From Herminiimonas arsenicoxydans (GTDB lineage: Bacteria; Pseudomonadota; Gammaproteobacteria; Burkholderiales; Burkholderiaceae_D), in assembly GCA_000026125.1 (NCBI GenBank), contig CU207211.1:682001-746000 (forward strand): 64,000 nt of DNA, read 5' to 3'. Made by a program: the position numbers and the translations under genes. Shown here one piece after another: positions 16,673 through 25,084 of this stretch; the first letter of the stretch is position 1, and each line of letters starts with the position of its first letter. The notes beneath the pieces were generated by a model. The model saw only the letters and a list, made by a program, of their open reading frames with translations. It had not been told where the DNA came from and did not search any database.

Positions 16673-18129
16673 GAGCTGCTCAAGTAAACGACGTGTGGCG
16701 CGAAGCCTTGGGAAGTCAAAAAGGTCTCATACGACTCGATAAGCTAACTACGAATAACATAAAGGGAATCGGAGACAAAACAATCAGTTTCCCACATCGA
16801 ATTACTGCCTTGTGCGGTGAGAACGGTGCTGGTAAGACATCTCTTTTGACTACACTTTTTAGTGCACTGACCCCCAATTTCGCTAAAACGTTGGGCGTAG
16901 CATTGAGGCCACTTGATAACACTGCAGCGGCAGGCGCCATTGCGACAGTGAGCCTCCGACAAGGTTCTAACACAACTTATTTAGAATCTGGAGATGCGTT
17001 ATTTGCCGAGCTTAAAGATAATAGCGAAGATTGTATGGTCGCATATCTTGACGCCGCCGCAGCCTCTCAAAGGCTAAAATATATTGTATCTAACGATAAC
17101 GATTTCCCGTCAGCTTTGGACGGAACCCCACAGGGAGCGGATGATGCGTCACTCTTGCAACTGCGAGCAGAGATAACAGGTCGTAGATACACTTCAGTCA
17201 TTACGCACGAGTTAGATGATTATGCCGACGAATCTGTATTCCCCTATTTCATAGTTAGCGTAGGAGACATTACATATCGATCCGAAGAAATGGGGCTTGG
17301 TGAACTTTGCATCAACTACTTAATTTGGGCAATTGGGAGAGTGCGCGCCAATAGTATTGTGCTATTTGAAGAACCTGAATCACATCTGCCTCCCCGTGCT
17401 CAAGAGGCATTAATGGCGTTTATTGCCAAGACAGCTGTAGAAAAAAAACTAACAGTTGTTGTGTCAACACATTCTCAACATACGCTCTCTAATATCCCTC
17501 CAGCGCATATAACATTGTTAGCTAGGAGCAGAGGGGACTGCATTACGAATGCCAATCCTCGAAGAAGCGTTTTATTCGAATCCCTGCGCGTTGCCACGCC
17601 AAAGCAATGCATTTTATTTTTAGAAGACCATAGCGCGGCAGCGTTTTTAGAAGGCTTAATGTTCAAAATTGACCCTGACCTTGCTGAGCGCGTCGAGGTT
17701 TCTTGGGGCAATGGATGGAGCGACATTGATGAAGTACTTGGCCGATTACCCGTTAGAAAATTAAATACCCAAATTGTCGGTATTTACGACGGAGATCAAA
17801 GAAGTTATCAACGGCCTCTATTGCATTGGCCACACGCATACCTTCCGGGGAATTTTGATCCACTGCATTTCATGGTAAACAGCGTGGAGTCATATCCCGA
17901 GAAATTGGCAGATGCACTTAAATGTGATCGCGGAATGGTTGAAATGGCGGTCGCAAATGTTTCGGCTACTGATCAGAAAGATTTTTTTGTGCAGTTGTCA
18001 ACTGCGCTAGGATACGGATACCATATTGATACGCTTTACCGTGCGTCTACCAATGTTTGGCTCGAACAAATGGAAAATGAAGCAGAGGTAATTAGCCTGA
18101 TTCAATTCATAAAAAAATATGCCTATTAA
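16669..18129 (+). CDS. ATPase-TOPRIM fusion protein, OLD/PARIS-like
   Basis: A 486-residue protein. I start it at ATG 16669, overlapping the DUF262 stop. The N-terminal ABC/SMC-type ATPase has Walker A GENGAGKTS (50-58) and Walker B VLFEEPESH (about 231-239). The C-terminal third resembles a TOPRIM nuclease domain: the acidic FLEDHSAAAFLEG near 316 and DGD at about 374-376. The same combination occurs in OLD-family nucleases, GajA and fused PARIS proteins. It closes the four-gene operon and is the likely effector; no helicase of the GajB type is adjacent. Confidence 0.75.
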   Translation: MRAAQVNDVWREALGSQKGLIRLDKLTTNNIKGIGDKTISFPHRITALCGENGAGKTSLLTTLFSALTPNFAKTLGVALRPLDNTAAAGAIATVSLRQGSNTTYLESGDALFAELKDNSEDCMVAYLDAAAASQRLKYIVSNDNDFPSALDGTPQGADDASLLQLRAEITGRRYTSVITHELDDYADESVFPYFIVSVGDITYRSEEMGLGELCINYLIWAIGRVRANSIVLFEEPESHLPPRAQEALMAFIAKTAVEKKLTVVVSTHSQHTLSNIPPAHITLLARSRGDCITNANPRRSVLFESLRVATPKQCILFLEDHSAAAFLEGLMFKIDPDLAERVEVSWGNGWSDIDEVLGRLPVRKLNTQIVGIYDGDQRSYQRPLLHWPHAYLPGNFDPLHFMVNSVESYPEKLADALKCDRGMVEMAVANVSATDQKDFFVQLSTALGYGYHIDTLYRASTNVWLEQMENEAEVISLIQFIKKYAY

Positions 18130-18381
18130 TGTATCGCTGGGTATTTGATTCATTGCAAGCTTAGAATCTTATAATGGCATTGGTTGTTGGAAGATGATTG
18201 GACTCCCCCTTTTCGAGGCACCGATGTCCGGCTACGTTCTGGATACCACGCCTTTCCGCCAGACTAGAGGATCAAAAACCAGAGTCCTCCGTTCATGGCT
18301 CTAATTAGTAGTGCCTTCGTTCGAAAATTCGGCCGAATCAACACCGTACTTAATTTTGATGCCAATGAATTTTCGGAATTT

Positions 18382-19623
18382 TTATACAAGATTTGTTTTG
18401 AGCGATATTACGTCTGCGCCCTTTCGTAACGAATCTAAATAATCTGCCCACCGCTGCATCATTTGCCGACGAGCCGGCAAATGCGCAGTGCGATTGTATG
18501 CTCGGCCGTTTGGATCTTTTACGGCATGAGCTAATTGATGTTCAATCAGATCCACGCGTTCACCTAATACCTCATCCATAATGGTTCTGGCCATCGCGCG
18601 GAAGCCGTGTGCGGTCATTGTTTCTTTGTCGTAGCCCATACTTCGTAAAGCAGCATTAATTGTATTTTCACTCATGCATCGTTCGTAAGTTCGGATGCTT
18701 GGGAATACATATTTTCCATGTCCCGTCATGGCGTGTACATTACGTAGAATTTCTATCGCTTGTGTTGATAGGGGGACTAGATGGTCAATCTTCATCTTCA
18801 TTTTCTCGCCCGGTATGCGCCACTCTGCTGCATCTAGGTCGATTTCTTTCCATTCCGCAGAGCGCAATTCTCCTGGTCGTACAAAAAGAAGAGGGGATAA
18901 TTTAAGTGCCGCCACTGCATAGGGATGGCCCGTATAACCAAAGATCGAGCGAAGTAATACTCCGGCCTGTTTAGGTTCTATGATGGCCGCATAGTTTGTC
19001 TTTGGCACAACGGACAATGCACCTTTTAAATCGGCGGTCACATCACGTTCCGCGAGTCCAGTAGCAACGGCATACCGCAGTACTTGACCACATATCTGTT
19101 TCACTCGATGGGCGGATTCAACTGAGCCACGGGCTTCCATCTTTTGTACTGTCGTTAAAACATTTAACGGTTTGATTAAAGAAACAGGCATATGCCCGAT
19201 AAATGGAAACACATCTTTTTGCAGCCAATTCGTTACTTTTTCTTGGGTAGTAGAAGCGCGCATCGCTGAGGTTTTCTTCAACCAAGCGTGAGCGACTGTC
19301 TCAAAGGTATGCGTACCCGCAATAGCTTTAGCTTCTTTTGCTTCACGTTTGAATTGGGCAGGGTCAATACCATCAGCTAGTAGCTTACGCGCCTCTGCAC
19401 GTTTGGCTCTTGCTTCCGTAAGAGATATCTCAGGATATGAACCGAAGGTCAAACGGTTTTGTTTGCCGTTCTCCTGACGATACGACATGCGCCATATCTT
19501 TGTACCCACTGCGGTGATCTCAAGATACATGCCCAAACCATCAGCTAAGGTATGAGCTTTTCCTACGACTGGTTTGGCAGTTCTTACCTGTAAATCAGTG
19601 AGCGGTTTTGCGAGTTTTGGCAT
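18382..19623 (-). CDS. P4-type tyrosine integrase
   Basis: A 413-residue site-specific recombinase. An N-terminal DUF4102-like arm-binding domain (about 1-90, with DGLGMYLEI) precedes the SAM-like core-binding part and the catalytic domain. Catalytic residues are visible: R249 in FVRPGELR, H339-x-x-R342 in AHGFRAMA, H366 in QLAHAV and Y376 in RAYNRTA. It lies between the element's cargo and the 3' end of tRNA-Leu, the usual place for an integrase of elements that use a tRNA gene as attachment site. Confidence 0.95.
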   Translation of the reverse strand: MPKLAKPLTDLQVRTAKPVVGKAHTLADGLGMYLEITAVGTKIWRMSYRQENGKQNRLTFGSYPEISLTEARAKRAEARKLLADGIDPAQFKREAKEAKAIAGTHTFETVAHAWLKKTSAMRASTTQEKVTNWLQKDVFPFIGHMPVSLIKPLNVLTTVQKMEARGSVESAHRVKQICGQVLRYAVATGLAERDVTADLKGALSVVPKTNYAAIIEPKQAGVLLRSIFGYTGHPYAVAALKLSPLLFVRPGELRSAEWKEIDLDAAEWRIPGEKMKMKIDHLVPLSTQAIEILRNVHAMTGHGKYVFPSIRTYERCMSENTINAALRSMGYDKETMTAHGFRAMARTIMDEVLGERVDLIEHQLAHAVKDPNGRAYNRTAHLPARRQMMQRWADYLDSLRKGADVISLKTNLV

Positions 19624-19719
19624 TGTTCATCCATGCAGTTTTTGATTAAGTGCTTATGGATGCTAGTGTGGATGTAAAGGTGTTGGATTGCAATGGACCC
19701 CAAAAGACGTCATAAAACA

Positions 19720-19757
19720 AAAAACCCGCGTCAGCACTGGGCTAGACACGGGTTTTT
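19720..19757. terminator. Hairpin terminator downstream of tRNA-Leu
   Basis: Arms aaaaacccgcgtc (19720-19732) and gacacgggttttt (19745-19757) pair with one mismatch. The flanking A/T runs let it act on both strands. It ends the tRNA transcript before the integrase. Confidence 0.75.
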
Positions 19758-19788
19758 GGACTACTTTGGACTCTACTGCATATACGAC

Positions 19789-19873
19789 TGGTGCCGAGAG
19801 CCGGAATCGAACCGGCACGCCTTGCGGCGCGGGATTTTGAGTCCCGTGCGTCTACCTATTCCGCCATCTCGGC
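19789..19873 (-). tRNA. tRNA-Leu(CAA)
   Basis: Reading the minus strand gives an 85-nt class II tRNA. The acceptor stem GCCGAGA pairs with TCTCGGC, then discriminator A and an encoded CCA. The anticodon loop CTCAAAA gives anticodon CAA, which reads UUG. A variable arm and the T-loop GGTTCGATTCC are present. The 3' end borders the mobile element, so it is the probable attachment site and is kept intact. Confidence 0.97.
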
Positions 19874-19887
19874 AACGCAAGCTGAGC

Positions 19888-19916
19888 ATTATGCGCGATT
19901 TGCGGAATTTGAGCAA
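19888..19916 (-). promoter_or_regulatory. Sigma-70 promoter of tRNA-Leu
   Basis: On the minus strand a -35 TTGCTC and a -10 CATAAT are separated by exactly 17 bases, 15 bases before the mature tRNA 5' end. Confidence 0.75.
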
Positions 19917-20016
19917 GATTCACGTGCAGGAATATTGAGGGCTGTCGATTGTTTCCATGCGGTGCCGGTTGCAAAGGCCACCTTGTCATTCATTACACGG
20001 CAACGGTGCGTAGCAA

Positions 20017-21753
20017 TTATTCCTGCCCGGGCTGCGCCGTGTATATGCGTCGATAAAGCCGGAAGCGCTCGTCGCGATCGGCAGGGCGGCGGCCGTGCCA
20101 GATCAGTTGCCATTGTAACTTGTTGCGTGTGATGGTCTGTGCTGCATCGTTACCGCGATGGTGGTCTTGCAGCAGCAGGTAATCGCAATTCTTGTCGCCG
20201 AAGCGGGCGAACGGGACGTTGCCGAAATAGGCGAACGAGGCGCGTTGCGAGGCGCCGACATTGCTGTCGACACAGCGTTTTACCTTCGGCAATGCAGCGT
20301 CAACTTGTTGCGCAACGCCGGCGTAACTCTTGATGTAATTGCCCCATGGCAGCCATAAAGTCATGAGCAGCAGCCAGCACAGGATAATTCCGCCGGACGA
20401 TAGCACTACGGCGCGCCACAGTACCGAAGGGCGGCGCGATATGCGCCAGTGCACAATCCAGATCCATCCTGCGGTTGCGGCAGCGGCCACGATAAAGGAC
20501 AGCAGATTGAATTCCGGTTTGAAGCCGGGTGCGATCTTGAATGCATTTTTGGCGATCTGTGCCGGCCAGCCGGTTTGCTTGGCGATCCAGCCCAGCCAGA
20601 TGAAGCTGGCGCAGGTGCTCAGCATCATGACGGAGAACCAGTCGACCGCATTGATGGCGCCGCGTTTCATGGTGGGCAAGCCGAATGCGGCGAGGATGGC
20701 CAGCATGGGCAACAGCGGTAATAAAATCGCTTCTTCGCCACGCGGGTTCAGCAATGCGAGCACCAGCAGGGAGGCAAAAAAGGTCAGCGGCAATGTGATA
20801 TGCAGTGCTTCATGCTGACGGCGCCAGGCGTAGATGGCCCAGATTGCAAACGGCCATGCCGGCCATGCAAACCAGATCGCGTTTTTCAGGAAGTATTGTA
20901 GAGTAGACCACGATGGCATGCCGATCTGACGGACATTCCATGCCATCCACGCATCGCTTGGCGCATTGCCGTAAGGCTGAACCTGCTGGCTCGCAAATAT
21001 CCATGCGCCTGCCACCAGGGCTGCCAGCGGCAATGCAACCAGTATCAGGCGCAGCAGGAGTGCGCGTTCGCGTATAGATGCCAGCACCAGTACGCCTAGC
21101 CACAAGGCCAGCGGAACGACCCAGCCGCGCGACAGCACCAGCAAGCCCAGCACCAGGCCGAAGGCCATTGCGCTACGCAGCGAGTGCGATTCAAACAGGC
21201 GCGTAACGGTGTAGAGCGAAAATGCGATCAGCGATACCTGCAATGCTTCCGTGGTCGTGCCGTGACTATGCACCAGCAAACCCAGACAACCGAGGTAAAT
21301 CAGCAGTGCGCCATCGGCCAGTGTACGGCCGAAATCGCGCGGTTCCGGCTGGCCGCCGAAGGCGAGTTTCAGCGGCTGTGCTTCCGGCCGACGGCCGAGC
21401 AGGTAGGTGGTGTACCAGACTGATGTCGAGCCGAGCAGGAAGAAACTGATGGGCGCGATGCGCGCGGCCATCGGATCACCCAGCAGCCAGCCGAACAACT
21501 TGATGCAGATGGCGCCCAGCCAGAATGCCAGCGGCCCTTCGTCCGGCATAGCCAGACCGACGATGTTCGGTGCCAGCCAGTCGAATAGGGAGCCGTGCGC
21601 CATCGTCCACATGATGCCGAAACCGGCAGCATCATCAGGCTTCCAGGGGTCGCGTCCGATCAGGCCGGGCAGTATATACAGCAGACACAGTGCGAACAAC
21701 GCCCAGCGCGGGAGAGCATGCGTAGCGGAGGCGGGGAGGCGGACTGGCTTCAT
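20017..21753 (-). CDS. GT39/ArnT-like membrane glycosyltransferase
   Basis: A 578-residue integral membrane protein with many hydrophobic segments. The N-terminal loop after the first membrane segment has the RDPWKPDDAAG pattern and a later MPDEGPLAFWLG. Acidic loop residues of this kind are characteristic of PMT/ArnT-type enzymes that use polyprenyl-phosphate sugars on the periplasmic side. The C-terminal part is a soluble domain of about 100 residues. The acceptor (lipid A, protein or other glycan) cannot be told from sequence. It stands alone between tRNA-Leu and rpmE. Confidence 0.8.
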   Translation of the reverse strand: MKPVRLPASATHALPRWALFALCLLYILPGLIGRDPWKPDDAAGFGIMWTMAHGSLFDWLAPNIVGLAMPDEGPLAFWLGAICIKLFGWLLGDPMAARIAPISFFLLGSTSVWYTTYLLGRRPEAQPLKLAFGGQPEPRDFGRTLADGALLIYLGCLGLLVHSHGTTTEALQVSLIAFSLYTVTRLFESHSLRSAMAFGLVLGLLVLSRGWVVPLALWLGVLVLASIRERALLLRLILVALPLAALVAGAWIFASQQVQPYGNAPSDAWMAWNVRQIGMPSWSTLQYFLKNAIWFAWPAWPFAIWAIYAWRRQHEALHITLPLTFFASLLVLALLNPRGEEAILLPLLPMLAILAAFGLPTMKRGAINAVDWFSVMMLSTCASFIWLGWIAKQTGWPAQIAKNAFKIAPGFKPEFNLLSFIVAAAATAGWIWIVHWRISRRPSVLWRAVVLSSGGIILCWLLLMTLWLPWGNYIKSYAGVAQQVDAALPKVKRCVDSNVGASQRASFAYFGNVPFARFGDKNCDYLLLQDHHRGNDAAQTITRNKLQWQLIWHGRRPADRDERFRLYRRIYTAQPGQE

Positions 21754-21815
21754 GGAAGGAGGTGACTGTTTTTATTGGGTTCGGCGTATTGTGCCGGAAA
21801 AATACTTTGCTAACA

Positions 21816-21841
21816 AAAAAGGCAGCCGTAGCTGCCTTTTT
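21816..21841. terminator. Bidirectional terminator after rpmE
   Basis: Arms aaaaaggcagc and gctgccttttt with a 4-nt loop cgta, flanked by A and T runs. It ends rpmE on the minus strand. Confidence 0.85.
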
Positions 21842-21858
21842 GAAACGCGGTGGCGAAA

Positions 21859-22125
21859 TTATTCAGCCATTTGCGTTTTGGAACCGACGGTACCGAACTT
21901 CTTGCGGAATTTGTCCACGCGACCTGCGGTATCAACGATTTTATGTTTGCCGGTGTAGAACGGATGCGATTCCGACGAAACCTCGATTTTTACCAGTGGG
22001 TATTCTGTGCCTTCAAATTCAATTTTTTCACGGGTGTTGATGGTCGAACGGGTGATGAATTTGAAATCGTTAGAAACGTCGTGGAACAAAACTTCACGGT
22101 ATTCCGGGTGAATGCCAGCTTTCAT
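21859..22125 (-). CDS. rpmE2: 50S ribosomal protein L31 type B
   Basis: An 88-residue protein starting at ATG 22125. The start [10 protein letters not shown], the segment ESHPFYTGK and the tail VDKFRKKFG identify bacterial L31. The Cys pairs of zinc-binding L31 are absent, so it is the zinc-independent (C-minus, type B) form. Such paralogues replace zinc L31 under zinc limitation in some bacteria; no Zur box was recognised here. A promoter with TATAAT lies upstream. Confidence 0.95.
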   Translation of the reverse strand: MKAGIHPEYREVLFHDVSNDFKFITRSTINTREKIEFEGTEYPLVKIEVSSESHPFYTGKHKIVDTAGRVDKFRKKFGTVGSKTQMAE

Positions 22126-22225
22126 GATTTGCCTTAAATAGTTTGGTAGCCAATGGGCACTTCGTCGGTCGCACTGCTTCTTGACCCGATTGCCTATCAC
22201 TTGCCGAGGTTGGAACGAGCCGAGA

Positions 22226-22254
22226 ATTATACATTGAAAAATCAATAAAATCAT
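22226..22254 (-). promoter_or_regulatory. Predicted promoter of rpmE2
   Basis: Minus-strand -10 TATAAT preceded by TG (extended -10), and a weak -35 ATGATT 17 bases upstream. It lies about 100 bases before the start codon. Confidence 0.55.
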
Positions 22255-22318
22255 GGGTTTGCGACAAGTTTGCTGATATCGTTGCGCTATTGCAATCACG
22301 TCATGTTCAGGAGGGTTT

Positions 22319-22951
22319 GTGGCAATTGGTTTGCAGGATGGCATGAGTACCCTGTTACAGGCGGTGGAAGTCTGCGGGATCATCGCCTTTGCCTGTTCCG
22401 GCTTTATCGAGGCGCGGCGCAAGGAAATGGATCTGGTCGGCGTGTTTATCGTGGCATTTATTACTGCATTCGGCGGCGGCACTTTGCGCGACATGCTGCT
22501 GGATAGGCGCCCGCTGTTCTGGGTTGAGCATCAGGAATACGCGATTCTGGTTTTTGTTCTGGCGCTGCTGGCCTGGCCGTTTTTCACGCATTTGCGTTCA
22601 GCCGTTGCTGAAAAGATCATTGTGATTGCCGATGCGTTTGGTTTGGGATTATTCAGCGCGGTCGGTGCATCGCTGGCGCTGGAAGCGCAGATGCCGATTT
22701 TCATCTGCGCGATGATGGGCGTGACGACGGGTATTTTTGGTGGCGTGTTGCGCGATGTCTTGTGCAATGAAATCCCGATGGTATTCCGGCGCGGCCAGTT
22801 GTATGCCACCTGCTCATTTGTCGGTTGCTGGGTTTACCTGCTAATGGAGTTGCTGCAGATATCCTCGGCGCTGGCCCTGATTGCCAGCATAGTCGTGACA
22901 TCGGCGATGCGTTTGCTGGCGGTCCGGCTGGATTTGAAATTGCCGGGTTGA
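22319..22951 (+). CDS. TRIC/UPF0126 (YadS-like) membrane protein, probable cation channel
   Basis: A 210-residue membrane protein with two repeats of a three-helix unit. Each repeat carries a glycine-rich GGGTLRDML or GGVLRDVL motif, the hallmark of the UPF0126/TRIC family of trimeric intracellular cation channels. GTG 22319 has CAGGAGGG just upstream (short spacing); ATG 22343 is an alternative start that fits family length slightly better. The gene is divergent from rpmE2 and convergent with rho through a shared hairpin. Confidence 0.85.
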   Translation: MAIGLQDGMSTLLQAVEVCGIIAFACSGFIEARRKEMDLVGVFIVAFITAFGGGTLRDMLLDRRPLFWVEHQEYAILVFVLALLAWPFFTHLRSAVAEKIIVIADAFGLGLFSAVGASLALEAQMPIFICAMMGVTTGIFGGVLRDVLCNEIPMVFRRGQLYATCSFVGCWVYLLMELLQISSALALIASIVVTSAMRLLAVRLDLKLPG

Positions 22952-22982
22952 GCGATGCATGCTTGAAAAAAACATGGCAATA

Positions 22983-23030
22983 AAAAAGCCCGTTTTCATT
23001 TGCAGAGCATGCAAGGAAAACGGGCTTTTT
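22983..23030. terminator. Bidirectional terminator between the TRIC gene and rho
   Basis: Arms of 14 bp (22983-22996 and 23017-23030) built on aaaagcccgttt and its complement, with A and T runs on both sides. It serves both convergent genes. Confidence 0.85.
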
Positions 23031-23080
23031 GATTTCAGCCTGGTCGACTGAAAATCTTCAAACAGGATGTCGCGTGTGGA

Positions 23081-24346
<1,266 letters not shown>

Positions 24347-24425
24347 AGTTGTGAGTGTCCCGGGATGGGATATAAAAAGGTGGGGGAGTGAACTACGTGG
24401 TGAAGTTGGGTGCTGTAATAATAAA

Positions 24426-24449
24426 GCAGCGATGCGGGCGCATCGCTGC
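24426..24449 (-). terminator. Hairpin between trxA and rho
   Basis: Perfect 10-bp arms gcagcgatgc and gcatcgctgc with a 4-nt loop, followed on the minus strand by tttattatta. It probably ends part of the trxA transcription before rho. Confidence 0.65.
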
Positions 24450-24460
24450 AATTTTCTATA

Positions 24461-24787
24461 TTAGATGTTGCTATCGATGAAAGCGGTCAATTGACCTTTC
24501 GCCAGCGCGCCTACTTTTTGCGCTGCAGGTACGCCGTTCTTGAACAAAATCAGCGTCGGAATGCCGCGAATGCCGAATTTGGCTGGAATAGCCTGGTTCG
24601 CATCAACGTCCATTTTGGCGATACGAATCTTGCCTGCGTATTCTTTCGCGACGTCTTCCAGGATAGGCGCAATCATTTTGCATGGACCGCACCACTCGGC
24701 CCAGAAGTCGACCAGGACAGGCGTATCGGATTTCAGTACGTCTGTATCAAAAGACGCATCGGTAATATGTGTGATGTTTTCGCTCAT
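24461..24787 (-). CDS. trxA: Thioredoxin 1
   Basis: A 108-residue thioredoxin with the redox site W32-C33-G34-P35-C36-K37, the conserved cis-Pro in GIRGIPTL and the usual length. It keeps cytoplasmic thiols reduced with thioredoxin reductase and supports ribonucleotide reductase. It is upstream of rho on the same strand and divergent from the AddB-like gene. Confidence 0.98.
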   Translation of the reverse strand: MSENITHITDASFDTDVLKSDTPVLVDFWAEWCGPCKMIAPILEDVAKEYAGKIRIAKMDVDANQAIPAKFGIRGIPTLILFKNGVPAAQKVGALAKGQLTAFIDSNI

Positions 24788-25084
24788 GAGTGTCTCGAGT
24801 GTGAGAAGAAAAGAATAAATCAGCGCCTGGGTGATAACTGTTCTTGTCGGTATTTTCCTGCAGCGCCTCCGGTTACTGGAACAGAGATGGAGACGTTGCG
24901 TTTTAATTCAAGTTTTGAAGGTGTGGCAAGAGGTAATCAGGCGGGGTCTGGGCAAATCATAACCTATTTTATAAAAAGTGGGGCATTGCCTATAAAATTT
25001 TGCGCCGCCTCGCATAAAATGCCCGTTACTCTGCCTGTCATGACTGTACTTTTTGACGCCTTCTACCTTTCACATCGAGTCCCG

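Larger units (their letters stand above)
1..19788. mobile_element. Integrative mobilizable element at tRNA-Leu(CAA), left end outside the window
   Basis: An integrase adjoins the 3' end of a tRNA-Leu gene, and its neighbours (alpA-type regulator, DUF3987 protein, MobL relaxase, RadC, DUF932) are typical mobile-element genes. No conjugation pilus genes are visible, so mobilization by a helper is inferred. The bases look more AT-rich than those right of the tRNA. No second copy of the tRNA 3' end was seen, so the other junction is probably left of base 1; the element's full length is unknown. Confidence 0.75.

Noticed and set aside
24491..25084. N-terminal extension of the AddB-like frame back over trxA
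   Set aside because: It is antisense to trxA and has shadow composition; the family start fits near 25085.
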